The notes: a model not told the origin generated them from the sequence alone. 39,471 bases of DNA from Defluviicoccus sp. (GCA_028821395.1 JAPPGP010000212.1:1-39471), one strand, 5' to 3'. Counted from the stretch's first letter, positions 28,650 through 37,459 are shown. Made by a program: numbers and translations.

Positions 28650-29446
28650 TGCACCCCTACAGCTACCACCGCCCCGGCGATCTCGCCGAGGCCGAGGAGG
28701 TCCTTGCCGGGGACGGGGACCGGCGCCCGCTGGCCGGCGGGATGAGCCTGATCCCGGTGATGAAGCACCGTCTCGCGGCGCCGTCGGATTTGGTCGACCT
28801 CGCCGCGGTCGGCGGCCTGACCGGCATTGCCGTCGAGCCCGCAACCCTCGCCGTCCGGGCGATGACGACGCACGCGACGGTGGCGGCCTCGCCGTCGGTC
28901 AAGGAGAGAATCCCCGCGCTCGCCGCGCTTGCCGGCGGGATCGGCGATCCGCTGGTGCGCAACCGGGGGACCATCGGCGGCTCGCTCGCCAACAACGACC
29001 CCGCCGCCTGCTATCCCTCGGCGGTGCTGGCGCTCGACGCGGAGATCGTCACGACGAGGCGGCGGATCGCGGCCGGCGGCTTTTTCACCGGCATGTTCGA
29101 GACCGCGTTGGAAAGGGACGAGCTGATCGTCGAGGTGCGGTTTCCCGTTCCCGCTTCCGCCAGCTACCGCAAGTTCCCCAACCCGGCATCGCGGTTCTCC
29201 ATCGTCGGCGTGTTCGTCGCCCGCCTCACCGACGGCGCCGTCCGGGTGGCGGTTACCGGCGCCGGACCCTGCGTGTTCCGGGTGGCGGCGTTCGAGCGCG
29301 CGCTCGCCGCCTCCTTCGACCCCGGCGCCCTTGCGGAGATCGCGGTTCCGGCCGACGGGCTCACCTCCGACATCCACGGCAGCGCCGAATACCGCGCGCA
29401 TCTCATCAAGGTGCTGACCGAGGACGCGGTCGCCGACTGCCGTTGA
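28649..29446 (+). CDS. Molybdenum hydroxylase FAD-binding medium subunit
   Basis: The 265-residue protein matches the CoxM-type flavoprotein subunit. FAD-binding motifs are AGGMSLIPVMK (from residue 29) and TIGGSLANNDPAA (from residue 108), followed by the CO dehydrogenase flavoprotein C-terminal domain. Its ATG shares one base with the stop of the 2Fe-2S subunit. With the two preceding genes it completes a three-subunit hydroxylase; the flavin passes electrons to an unknown acceptor. An 84-base gap separates it from the Rieske alpha gene on the same strand. Confidence 0.95.
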
Positions 29447-29530
29447 GCCGGGAGGCGGCGGCGGGAATGGTTCCACCCAACCCGGATACGCTCTAGACTC
29501 CTCCTGCCGCAGATTTCGGGGGCCGACGCG

Positions 29531-30784
29531 ATGGATCGTCCCGGCTTCGATCGCATTCCCTACGCCTGGTATCGCGACGAGGCGCTCTACCGGCTCGAGA
29601 TCGAGCGCATCTTCGAGGGCGGGACATGGTGCTTCCTCGGGCTGGAAGCCGAGATCCCGAATGCGGGGGATTTCCGCCGCACCGTCATCGGCGAGGCGCC
29701 GGTCGTCTACAACCGGGCGGAAGACGGGCGGGTCCATGCCTTCGTCAACCGCTGCTCGCATCGCGGCGCGCTGATCCAGCGCGAGAATTTCGGCAACGTC
29801 TCCGCCCATGTCTGCCTCTATCACAGCTGGACATACGATCTCGCGGGCGATCTGGTCGCGGTTCCCCATCGTCACGGCGTCGGCGGCAGCCCGGGCATGC
29901 CGGACGATTTCGACATGGCCTGCCACGGGCTGAGGAAGCTCCGGGTCGACGGCGTCAACGGCGTCCTGTTCGCCACCTTCTCGGACAGCGTCGAGCCGCT
30001 CAGGGACTATCTCGGCCCGACCCATGTGGCCCACTTGCAGCGCCTGTTCCGCGGCCCCGTCCGGGTTCTCGGCTACCAGCGCCAGTCGGTGCGCGGCAAC
30101 TGGAAGGCCTATCTGGAGAACGTGCGCGATCACTATCACGGCGCGCTGCTGCACGGCTTCCAGAGCACGTTCGGGATCAACCGCTCGACGCACGATTGCG
30201 GCTCGCGGATGGACCCGAAGCGCCGCCACAGCCTGCTCTTCGTCCGCCAGCCGCCCGAGGAGTACGAGAACGCGCCGCCGCCCGCGCTCGATCCGGGGCC
30301 GCCGCTCCCGCTCGCCGAGGCGGCGGAAGGCGCGCGGCTCTCGCTGCAGGACCCGCGGCTGCTCCATTTCGCGCGCGAGTTCGACGACGACCGCTCGACC
30401 ACGATGTGCTCGATCTTTCCCAACAGCACCTTCCAGCAGATCCGCAACGCGCTCGCCGCCCGCCAGATCCGCCCCAAGGGGCCGGGCGCCTTCGACCTCG
30501 TCTTCACCGTCTTCGGCTACCGGGACGACAGCGCCGAGATGACGGCGCACCGGCTGCGCCAGGCCAACATGGCCGGCCCCGCCGGCTATGTCTCGCTGGA
30601 GGACGCCGAGGCGCTCGAAGCCTGCCAGTCCGGCCACCGCGCCGGCGGGCCTGGTAACTCGGTGGTCGAGATGGGCGGGCGCGGGCCGATCCGGGACGGC
30701 GACGAGAAGCTCGACGACGTGATGATCCGCGGCTTCTGGTCGTATTACTGCGAGATCATGGGCCTCGACCCGCGCGAGGGCTGA
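29531..30784 (+). CDS. Rieske ring-hydroxylating dioxygenase, alpha subunit
   Basis: The 417-residue terminal oxygenase subunit has a Rieske centre Cys75-x-His77 and Cys95-x2-His98 (RCSHRGALI, VCLYHSW). The catalytic iron motif is in NVRDHYHGALLH (His203 and His208, with Asp200 as the likely bridging acid between sites). Architecture matches alpha3beta3 dioxygenases such as benzoate, anthranilate or terephthalate types. The beta subunit follows 3 bases after its stop. No ferredoxin or reductase gene is in the window. Position between a Mo hydroxylase and NicX suggests an N-heteroaromatic or related acid substrate; this is inference. Confidence 0.92.
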   Translation: MDRPGFDRIPYAWYRDEALYRLEIERIFEGGTWCFLGLEAEIPNAGDFRRTVIGEAPVVYNRAEDGRVHAFVNRCSHRGALIQRENFGNVSAHVCLYHSWTYDLAGDLVAVPHRHGVGGSPGMPDDFDMACHGLRKLRVDGVNGVLFATFSDSVEPLRDYLGPTHVAHLQRLFRGPVRVLGYQRQSVRGNWKAYLENVRDHYHGALLHGFQSTFGINRSTHDCGSRMDPKRRHSLLFVRQPPEEYENAPPPALDPGPPLPLAEAAEGARLSLQDPRLLHFAREFDDDRSTTMCSIFPNSTFQQIRNALAARQIRPKGPGAFDLVFTVFGYRDDSAEMTAHRLRQANMAGPAGYVSLEDAEALEACQSGHRAGGPGNSVVEMGGRGPIRDGDEKLDDVMIRGFWSYYCEIMGLDPREG

Positions 30785-30787
30785 GCG

Positions 30788-31255
30788 GTGGATGTCGCGC
30801 TGCGCCTGCAGGTGGAGGCCCTGATCGCCGAGGCCTCGGCGGCGCTCGACAACGAGGACTACCAGGCCTGGCTCGACCTGTTCCACGACGAGAGCGCGTA
30901 CCGCATCGTGCCGCTGGAGAACATCCGACAGGGACTGCCCGGGGCGGTGATGCTGTGCGAGACCAAGAAGGCGCTGAGCGACCGGATCGTCTCGCTGCTC
31001 AGGGCCAACACCTACAACCCGCACAGCGCGCGCCGCATCACCGGCCCGCCCAGGATGACCGCCTCCGCAAACCCGATCGAGGCGGAGACCCCATACGCCC
31101 TCTACCAGACCGATGTCGAGGGCGTCTCGCGGCTGTTCGCGGTCGGCTGCTACCGCGACACCATCGGAGCGTTCGGGGACACGCTCAAATTCCTCGACCG
31201 CATTGTCGTCCTCGACAGCTTCGCCATCCCCACCCTGCTCGCCAAGCCGATCTGA
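30788..31255 (+). CDS. Rieske ring-hydroxylating dioxygenase, beta subunit
   Basis: The 155-residue protein has the cystatin/SnoaL-like fold of small oxygenase subunits: an N-terminal helix ending LDNEDYQAWLDLFHDESAYRI, a central YNPHSARRI strand region and the very typical ending DRIVVLDSFAIPTLLAKPI. It forms the structural partner of the preceding alpha subunit. It starts at GTG 30788, 3 bases after the alpha stop. The family match is clear; substrate specificity usually lies in alpha. Confidence 0.92.
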   Translation: MDVALRLQVEALIAEASAALDNEDYQAWLDLFHDESAYRIVPLENIRQGLPGAVMLCETKKALSDRIVSLLRANTYNPHSARRITGPPRMTASANPIEAETPYALYQTDVEGVSRLFAVGCYRDTIGAFGDTLKFLDRIVVLDSFAIPTLLAKPI

Positions 31256-31307
31256 GGCCGGTCTGACGCGACCCGCCTTTCTTCCCTTGGGGGAATTGAC
31301 AGGCTTT

Positions 31308-31326
31308 CTGCAATCCTGCGTTGCAG
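31308..31326. repeat. Inverted repeat upstream of the beta-barrel gene
   Basis: CTGCAA (31308-31313) and TTGCAG (31321-31326) are perfect 6-bp arms around 7 bases. They lie just downstream of a TTGACA sequence at 31296-31301, so they could be an operator at a promoter for the beta-barrel gene. No regulator is identifiable. Confidence 0.35.
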
Positions 31327-31338
31327 TACGGGCAGCTC

Positions 31339-31359
31339 GCCACCGGCCGTGCCGGTGGC
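31339..31359 (+). promoter_or_regulatory. Strong hairpin in the leader of the beta-barrel gene
   Basis: GCCACCGG (31339-31346) and CCGGTGGC (31352-31359) form a perfect 8-bp GC stem with a 5-base loop. It ends about 5 bases before the GGGG ribosome site of the ATG at 31376. It could limit translation, stabilise the mRNA or attenuate readthrough from the Rieske genes. No T-tract follows. Confidence 0.45.
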
Positions 31360-31375
31360 TCGAAAGGGGTAAAGC

Positions 31376-32029
31376 ATGATGATTCGATTTCGGCATTGGC
31401 TGTTTCTCTGTCTGCTCGGGCTCGCGCTGCCCTCGCCGGTCCAGCCGGCGAGGGCCGAGGACGGCAGGAACGGCTACTACATGGCGCTCACCCGCCTGCT
31501 GGTGATCCCCCGGGACTCCGAATGGACGGAACATTTGTTGGACGCCCCGGTGACTTTCGACCTCCCCACGAAGAACGGGTTTGGCGTTCTCGGGGTGCTG
31601 GGTTACAGCTTGGCGAGCCGGCTGAGGGGTGAGGGCGAGATCGGCTATCGCGGGTTCGATCTCGACGAGTCCGGGGGAGTCCGGATCGATGGCCGGTTCG
31701 ACACGCTGAGCTTCATGATCAACGGTGTCTACGACTTCGAGGCCGGTCCGGTGCGGCCCTATGTCGGCGGCGGCTTCGGTCTTGCTTGGCATGAATTGGA
31801 AATCGATCCGACGATGCCGGTCGACGAACAGGCCGGGCCGTCCGAGCGAGATACCGGCGACAAAATCTCTCTGGCCTACCAGGCCATGTTGGGCGTTGGC
31901 TACTCCATGACGGACAGGATCGACCTCCATTTGGGCTACCGCTATTTCGGCACGACCGAGACCGATTTCGGCGAACCCGACGTGACCTATGGCACGCATA
32001 ACGTGGAGGTCGGCGTCCGCTACCGCTAG
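31376..32029 (+). CDS. Outer-membrane beta-barrel protein (OmpA-like/opacity type)
   Basis: The 217-residue protein starts with a Sec signal peptide: Arg-containing n-region, hydrophobic LFLCLLGLALPS and a likely cut after ARA (residue 27). The mature part has alternating strands typical of eight-stranded barrels: GFGVLGVLGYSL, GEGEIGYRGFDL, RPYVGGGFGLAW, YQAMLGVGYSM, IDLHLGYRYF and the closing VEVGVRYR. Comparable OmpA-like or opacity proteins are surface antigens or small porins. It lies between the Rieske dioxygenase and nicX on the same strand, behind its own leader hairpin. A role in substrate passage across the outer membrane is speculative. Two adjacent Met codons could serve as start. 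Confidence 0.82.
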   Translation: MMIRFRHWLFLCLLGLALPSPVQPARAEDGRNGYYMALTRLLVIPRDSEWTEHLLDAPVTFDLPTKNGFGVLGVLGYSLASRLRGEGEIGYRGFDLDESGGVRIDGRFDTLSFMINGVYDFEAGPVRPYVGGGFGLAWHELEIDPTMPVDEQAGPSERDTGDKISLAYQAMLGVGYSMTDRIDLHLGYRYFGTTETDFGEPDVTYGTHNVEVGVRYR

Positions 32030-32065
32030 TGACCGCGGCGATTCACCGGTTCGCCTTCCTTGCCG

Positions 32066-32094
32066 GGGAAAACCGCCGGTGCTAGCGTTTTCCC
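32066..32094. repeat. Inverted repeat between the beta-barrel gene and nicX
   Basis: GGGAAAAC (32066-32073) and GTTTTCCC (32087-32094) are perfect 8-bp arms around 13 bases. They lie 40 bases upstream of the nicX ATG. The site could be an operator or a terminator for the upstream gene, since the second arm contains a TTTT run. Confidence 0.45.
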
Positions 32095-32133
32095 GACGCG
32101 CCCGGGGGCGGGCGGCAAAGGGCGGAGGAGACG

Positions 32134-33171
32134 ATGGCGACGGATTCGGACGTGGTCGCGTTGTTCAGGCAGGAGCTCGAGCTCTGCGATGTGGGCCCGG
32201 GAACCAGCCTCGCCGTGTTCTCGGAAGGCGACGTGCGGGCGGAGCACGCGAGGGCGTTCCTCGCCGCCGCGTCCGAGCTCGAGGCCGATGCCTTCCAGGT
32301 CAACATCAGGAAGAAGCCCGGCAGCTTCTTCGGCCCGGGCAACTCGCTCAAGGGCAACGCGCCCGCGATGGCGGCGCTGAAACGCGTCGACATGGTGGTC
32401 GACCTCGTCGGGCTGCTGTGGTCGAAGGAGCAGACCGAGATCACCGATGCCGGCCCGCGCATGCTGCTGGTGATCGAGCCGATCGAGGTGCTGCAGCGCA
32501 TGGTGTCGAACCCTGGCGATCGCAGGCGGATCGAGGCGGGCTCGGCCCGGCTGGCCCGGGCGAAGGAGCTCCGCATCACCTCGCCCGGCGGCACCGACGT
32601 CACCTACCGGCTCGGCGACTACCGGATCGGCGAGCAGTACGGCTATACCGACGAGCCCGGGCGCTGGGACCACTGGCCGGGGGTGTTCCTCTACACCGCG
32701 GCGGTGGAGGAGGGCGTCGACGGCACCGTGGTGATCGACACCGGCGACCAGCTGCTGCTGCCGACGATGCGCTATGTCGTCGACCCGATCACGCTCACCG
32801 TCGAGCGCGGCATGATCGCCGACATCGCCGGCGCCGGGCTCGACGCCGAGCTGCTGCGGAGCTTCATGGCGAGCTACGACGACCCGCGGGCCTACGCGAT
32901 CTCGCATATCGGCTGGGGGCTCGATCCGCGGGCGCGATGGGACTTCATGGGCACCGACCCGGCCGCCGCGAACTCCACCGGCCAGGACGGGCGCGCGTTC
33001 TACGGCAACGTGCTGTTCTCCACCGGCCCCAATACCGAGGTCGGCGGCGACAACGACACGCTGTGCCATATCGACATCCCGCTCAAGGGCTGCACGCTGA
33101 CGCTGGATGGCGAGAGCATCGTCGAGAACGGGCGCATCGTGCCGGACGACATGCGCATCGAGGGCCGCTGA
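32134..33171 (+). CDS. nicX: 2,5-dihydroxypyridine 5,6-dioxygenase-like (NicX family)
   Basis: The 345-residue protein matches Pseudomonas NicX along its length as I recall it: IEPIEVLQRM, GYTDEPGRWDHWPGVFLYT, ISHIGWGLDPRARW, RAFYGNVLFSTGPNTEVGG and CHIDIPLKGC. The Fe(II) ligands known for NicX (two His and one Asp) correspond to His258 (SHIGW), His312 and Asp314 (CHIDIP). NicX opens 2,5-dihydroxypyridine to N-formylmaleamate, the central ring cleavage of nicotinate and several other pyridine pathways. The family is often mislabelled leucyl aminopeptidase/M29. Context with molybdenum hydroxylases and alpha/beta hydrolases supports the dioxygenase call. It converges on the hydrolase gene with only 7 bases between them. 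Confidence 0.85.
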   Translation: MATDSDVVALFRQELELCDVGPGTSLAVFSEGDVRAEHARAFLAAASELEADAFQVNIRKKPGSFFGPGNSLKGNAPAMAALKRVDMVVDLVGLLWSKEQTEITDAGPRMLLVIEPIEVLQRMVSNPGDRRRIEAGSARLARAKELRITSPGGTDVTYRLGDYRIGEQYGYTDEPGRWDHWPGVFLYTAAVEEGVDGTVVIDTGDQLLLPTMRYVVDPITLTVERGMIADIAGAGLDAELLRSFMASYDDPRAYAISHIGWGLDPRARWDFMGTDPAAANSTGQDGRAFYGNVLFSTGPNTEVGGDNDTLCHIDIPLKGCTLTLDGESIVENGRIVPDDMRIEGR

Positions 33172-33178
33172 CCGCGCG

Positions 33179-34102
33179 CTAATCCAGGGAGAGCCCCGCC
33201 AGAAACGCCTCCAGCGCGGCGTGGCAGGCGTCGGGGCGTTCGATCTGGAGCAGGTGGCTGGTGTCGGCGATGGGCGTCCACGCGATGCCGTGGTCTTCCC
33301 GCATCGCCCGCCCGACCTTGCCGGGGGCGAGCGCGCCGGGGGCGTCGGGATCGGACGAAATGAAGACCAGCGGCCCGGCGAGCTCGCCGAGGCGCGGGCA
33401 GAGGTCGAGCCCGGCATTGGTGCGGTAGACCCGGGATTCGCCCTCGCGCGGGCAACACAGGACGACGCCTCCCTCCGGGTCTTCGCGGGTGATCGCGCGC
33501 GCCATCAGCGTGTGTGCGCCCTCGACCCAGCGCGCGAGGCTCTTCGACCGGGCGAAGCGGGCGGCGAGCTCCATCGCGTGTGCGAAGCGGTCGGGCCGCG
33601 ACGCCGCCCAGTCGGCGAGGCCGAGCTCGAAGCTCCGCGCCACCTCATGCGCCCGGTGGCCGGGCGAGGGGATCAGCGGCGGGTCGAACAGCGCCAGCGC
33701 GTCCCAGCGCCAGCCATGATCGAGCGCGTGCCAGATCGCGGTCACCGCCGAGATCGAGTGGAACACGCCGATCGTCGGCTTGGCGCCGAAACGCGCCGGG
33801 ATCAGCTCGACCAGCCGGTCCATGTCGGCGACGAAGGCGGGCACGTCGTGACGCCCGACCTCGTGGCGCGGGTTGCGGCCGTGGTTGCGCTGGTCGTAGA
33901 TCGCGAGATCGTAGCGCTCCAGCAGCAGGCGCCAGAACGGGTAATAGGCGTCGATGGCGAAGCCGTTGCCATGCGCCATCACCAGCCGCGGCCCGGCGGG
34001 ATTGCCGTGGCGGCGCACCCGGATGACGGCGCCGTCCGGCATCTCCGCGTCCAACCAGGCGGTCGGTTCGGGGACGCGGAAAATGTCGGGCGGCGCGGTC
34101 AT
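33179..34102 (-). CDS. Alpha/beta hydrolase A (possible N-formylmaleamate deformylase)
   Basis: The 307-residue alpha/beta hydrolase has the oxyanion strand VMAHGNG, DQRNHGRNP, a nucleophile elbow IGVFHSISA (Ser116) and the catalytic histidine in ADTSHLLQ near the C-terminus. The elbow has Phe and Ser where the classical GxSxG has Gly. It is a paralogue of the adjacent upstream gene; both share HGNG, DAYxPFWR, NxGRNP, GVFHSxSA and DTSHLLQ. Its ATG overlaps that gene's stop (ATGA). In NicX pathways the product N-formylmaleamate is cleaved by an alpha/beta hydrolase (NicD), so such a role is plausible, but sequence similarity to NicD itself is not evident. Confidence 0.85.
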   Translation of the reverse strand: MTAPPDIFRVPEPTAWLDAEMPDGAVIRVRRHGNPAGPRLVMAHGNGFAIDAYYPFWRLLLERYDLAIYDQRNHGRNPRHEVGRHDVPAFVADMDRLVELIPARFGAKPTIGVFHSISAVTAIWHALDHGWRWDALALFDPPLIPSPGHRAHEVARSFELGLADWAASRPDRFAHAMELAARFARSKSLARWVEGAHTLMARAITREDPEGGVVLCCPREGESRVYRTNAGLDLCPRLGELAGPLVFISSDPDAPGALAPGKVGRAMREDHGIAWTPIADTSHLLQIERPDACHAALEAFLAGLSLD

Positions 34103-35040
34103 CGGGCGAGTCCGTGTTCGGCGAGAAAGCTCTCCACCAGCGCGAAGCAGCGCTCGGGCTCCTCGAGCTGCAGGAGATGGCTGGTGTCGGGCACGCAGGC
34201 GTAGTCGATGCCGTGGGTTACGCAGAACTTGGCGCAGCAGGGCGCGGTGATCGGCGCATCCGCCGGTTCCGGGTCCGCTCCCACGATCAGGAGCGGGCGC
34301 TCGGGCCGCCCGGCCTCCTGCCAGATCGGCAGCGTCGCGACCTCCAAATAGAGGTCCGCCTCGACCGGCCCCGGGCAGCAGAGCAGCCAGTCCCCGGCCG
34401 CGGCATCGAAGCGCAGCGTCGAGGCCGCGATGAGCTCGGCCACCCCCTTCCTCAGGCGGCGGAACCTGTGCAGATAGCGGTACACGTCGGCGAGCTCGTC
34501 GGGGTCGGGAACCCGGTTCTTGCGGATCAGCGCCGCTTTGCAGAGCGCCTCGCCCTCGGCCAGCAGCCGCCCGCGCAGCGGGTCCCCCTCGGGCGGCGCC
34601 AGCGGCGGGTCGAACAGCACCAGCGCATCCCAGTGCCAGACGCCGTCGACCACCGCGAGCAGCGCGGCGATCGCCGACATCGAATGGAACACGCCGATCG
34701 TGGTCTTTTCGCCCCATTCCCGGGCAATCGCTGGGTGGACCGCGGCGTTGTCGCGCGCGAAGCGGCGATAGTCGTGCGGTTGCGCGGCGTGGAACGGGTT
34801 GCGCCCGCAATTGCGGAAATCGAAAAGGACGAGATCGAAGCGTTCCAGCATCGGCCGCCAGAACGGGAAGTAGGCGTCGCTCGCCAGGCCGTTGCCGTGG
34901 CTCAGCACGATGCGCGGCCCGGACGGGTTGCCGTGGCGCACCGCGCGGATCGGCGCGCCGTCGTCCATCGCCAGCTCGAGCATGGCCGAGGGCCGCGGCA
35001 GGACGAACCCGGCCGCGCCCGAGGGGGCGGGCGCCGTCAC
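34099..35040 (-). CDS. Alpha/beta hydrolase B (tandem paralogue)
   Basis: The 313-residue protein is the second of two tandem alpha/beta hydrolases. Motifs are VLSHGNG (oxyanion), FDFRNCGRNP, GVFHSMSA with nucleophile Ser120, and PDTSHLLQ with the catalytic His. It starts at GTG 35040, overlapping the molybdenum hydroxylase stop by three bases, and overlaps hydrolase A by four. It is cysteine-richer than its paralogue (LLCCPGP, PCCAKFC). The pair may act on successive amide or ester intermediates or on different isomers. The substrate is unknown. Confidence 0.85.
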   Translation of the reverse strand: MTAPAPSGAAGFVLPRPSAMLELAMDDGAPIRAVRHGNPSGPRIVLSHGNGLASDAYFPFWRPMLERFDLVLFDFRNCGRNPFHAAQPHDYRRFARDNAAVHPAIAREWGEKTTIGVFHSMSAIAALLAVVDGVWHWDALVLFDPPLAPPEGDPLRGRLLAEGEALCKAALIRKNRVPDPDELADVYRYLHRFRRLRKGVAELIAASTLRFDAAAGDWLLCCPGPVEADLYLEVATLPIWQEAGRPERPLLIVGADPEPADAPITAPCCAKFCVTHGIDYACVPDTSHLLQLEEPERCFALVESFLAEHGLAR

Positions 35041-37382
35041 CCCGCGCCGCTCGGACGATCCGCCGCCGCGATGGCCGCCAGCAGCCGGCGCGGCGTGATC
35101 GGGCACTCGGTGATCTCGACCCCGAGCGGGGCGAGCGCGTCGTTGATCGCGTTGGCGATGGCCGCCGGCGGGCCGATCGCGCCGCCCTCGCCGATCCCCT
35201 TCTGCCCGAAGGTGGTATAGGGCGCGGGCGTCTCCATGTGATCGACGCGGATCGACGGGATCTCGGTCGGCCCCGGCAGGAGGTAGTCGGCGAGCGTCGG
35301 GGCGAGGGGCTGGCCGTCGTCCGCGTAGGGCATCTCCTCGTAGAGCGCCTGGCCGATCCCCTGGCCGGTGCCGCCATGCACCTGACCGTCGACGATCATC
35401 GGGTTGACCAGCACGCCGCCGTCCTCGACCACCGCGTAGTCGAGGATCTCGACCTCGCCGGTCGCGGTGTCGACGGCGACCACGGCGGCGTGGCTGGCAT
35501 AGCTGAAGGTGCCGGAATCGCGCGCCGGCTTGTAGCCGCCGACCGCCTCCAGCCCCTGCGGGTCGGCCTCCTGCGTGAGGTCCTGCGGGCGGAGATACCA
35601 GGTGCGCCCAACCTCGGCGAGCGTCACGCTGCCCGACGGGCCGGCTACCCGACCGTCCTCCAGCCGCACCGAGGCGGGGTCGACCTGCAACAGGCCGGCG
35701 CCGATCTGGCGGATGCGCACGGCGAGCCGCTTGCACGCCTCGGCCACGGCGCCGCCCGCCTGGATCATGCAGCGCGACCCCCAGGTGCCGGTCGAATAGG
35801 GGGTGTATGCGGTATCTCCCAGCACCACCCTGACGGCGTCGGTGTCAATGCCGAGCACCTCGTTCGCCACCTGGGCGAGCGTGGTCTCAAGCCCCTGGCC
35901 GTGGCTGTGCACGCCGACGCGGAGCTCGAGCCCGCCATCGGGCGTCATCCGCGCCACCGCCTGCTCGAAGCCCGGGATCATCGGGATGCCCCAGCCGGCA
36001 TAGACCGAGGTGCCGTGCCCGGCCTGTTCGCAGAAGATCGAGAAGCCGAGCCCGACGCGCCGCCCGTCCGGCTCGCCGCGGCCCTGGCGCGCGCGGACCC
36101 GGGCCACGTCGATCGCCGCGGCGGCGCGGCGCAGGCACTCGGGATAGTCGCCCGAGTCGTAGTGCCTGGCGGTGATGTTGTCGTAGGGCATCTGCTCGGG
36201 CCGGACCAAATTGTCGAGCCGGAGCTCGTGCGGCTCGCGCCCGATCTCGCGGGCGACGGCGTCGATCGCCAGCTCCAGCGCGAGGCAGACGCCGGGCCGC
36301 GCCACCCCGCGGAACGGCAGGATCGGCGGCTTGTTCGAGGCGACCGAAAACGTGCGGCAGCGGAAGGTGTCGAACAGATAGGGCCCCGGCAGGATGGCCG
36401 CGACCTGGGCCGCCTCCAGGCAGGCCGAGAACGGGTAGGCCGAATAGGCCCCGGCATCGACCGTCGCCTCGGCCTCCAGCCCGAGCAGCCTTCCCTCGGC
36501 GTCGGCATAGACGGTGAGGATGTAGTGGTGCTCGCGGCAATTGGCGTTGGCGGTCAAGTGCTCGCGCCGGTCCTCCAGCCAGCGCACCGGGCGCTCCAGC
36601 CGCCTGGCGAGCCAGGCGATGCAGACCTCCTCCGGCGCCAGGATCCCCTTGTAGCCGAACCCGCCGCCGACATCGGGCGCGATCACCCGGACGCTGGCGT
36701 GGTCGAGCCCGAGGCATTCGGCGATCCCGGTGCGGACGATATGGGGCAGCTGGGCGGCCGAGGTCACGGTGAGCTGGCGCAGCCTGGGATCCCATTCGGC
36801 GAGCACGCCCCTGCCCTCGATCGGCGCCATGCACTGGCGCGCGGTGCGCACCTCGCGTGTCACCTTGACCGCGGCGCGGGCGGCGACCGCCTCGATGTCG
36901 TCCTCGACCAGGGTTTCCAGGAACACGTTGTCGCCCCAGTCCTCGTGCACCAGCGGCGCGTCGGCATCGCGCGCGGCGAGCATGTCGGAGACCGCCGGCA
37001 GGATGTCGAAATCGACCGCCACGCGGTCGGCCATGTCCTCGGCCTCGGCGCGGGTCCGGGCCACGCAGACGGCAATCGCCTCGCCCACCTGGCGCACCTT
37101 GGTCTCCGCGAGCGCGGGCTGGACCGAGGGCTTGAAGCCGGGCAGCGCCGAGACCGCGCGAATCGGCCCGACACCCGCCATGTCGGCGGCGGTGGAGACG
37201 CGGGGACGGATGTCGTCCGGGATGTCGATCCCGCGGATCCGGGCATGCGCGACGGGGCTTCGCACGAAGGCCGCCTCGAGCTGGCCGGCGAGGCCGAAAT
37301 CGGCCACGAAGCGGCCGCGCCCGCGCATCAGCCGGTCGTCCTCCTTGCGCGGGATCGACGCGCCCACCCCCTGATTTGCCAT
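35037..37382 (-). CDS. Orphan molybdenum hydroxylase large subunit (XDH family)
   Basis: The 781-residue XDH-family Mo subunit has RKEDDRLMRGRGRFVADF at the N-terminus, PDVGGGFGYKG, an active-site loop PFRGVAR (356-362), HSHGQGLETT and the catalytic glutamate in GQKGIGEGG (Glu732). Unlike the hydroxylase at 25816-29446, no 2Fe-2S or FAD subunit gene is adjacent. It may borrow those subunits or have partners elsewhere. The loop differs from the AYRGSGR of the first enzyme, suggesting another substrate. It heads a minus-strand operon with two alpha/beta hydrolases and is divergent from the dehydrogenase at 37460. Confidence 0.94.
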   Translation of the reverse strand: MANQGVGASIPRKEDDRLMRGRGRFVADFGLAGQLEAAFVRSPVAHARIRGIDIPDDIRPRVSTAADMAGVGPIRAVSALPGFKPSVQPALAETKVRQVGEAIAVCVARTRAEAEDMADRVAVDFDILPAVSDMLAARDADAPLVHEDWGDNVFLETLVEDDIEAVAARAAVKVTREVRTARQCMAPIEGRGVLAEWDPRLRQLTVTSAAQLPHIVRTGIAECLGLDHASVRVIAPDVGGGFGYKGILAPEEVCIAWLARRLERPVRWLEDRREHLTANANCREHHYILTVYADAEGRLLGLEAEATVDAGAYSAYPFSACLEAAQVAAILPGPYLFDTFRCRTFSVASNKPPILPFRGVARPGVCLALELAIDAVAREIGREPHELRLDNLVRPEQMPYDNITARHYDSGDYPECLRRAAAAIDVARVRARQGRGEPDGRRVGLGFSIFCEQAGHGTSVYAGWGIPMIPGFEQAVARMTPDGGLELRVGVHSHGQGLETTLAQVANEVLGIDTDAVRVVLGDTAYTPYSTGTWGSRCMIQAGGAVAEACKRLAVRIRQIGAGLLQVDPASVRLEDGRVAGPSGSVTLAEVGRTWYLRPQDLTQEADPQGLEAVGGYKPARDSGTFSYASHAAVVAVDTATGEVEILDYAVVEDGGVLVNPMIVDGQVHGGTGQGIGQALYEEMPYADDGQPLAPTLADYLLPGPTEIPSIRVDHMETPAPYTTFGQKGIGEGGAIGPPAAIANAINDALAPLGVEITECPITPRRLLAAIAAADRPSGAG

Positions 37383-37459
37383 GCCGAGCCGGTCCCGGGC
37401 CGCTATGGTGCCGAGCGGTTCTTATAGCACGCGGCACGGCGCGGCGCGGGAGAGGGGCG

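Noticed and set aside
32134-33171. Calling the NicX-like protein a leucyl aminopeptidase (M29)
   Set aside because: That label is common in automatic annotation, but the WDHWPG, SHIGWGL and CHIDIP motifs and the length match 2,5-dihydroxypyridine dioxygenase, and the genomic context fits ring cleavage.
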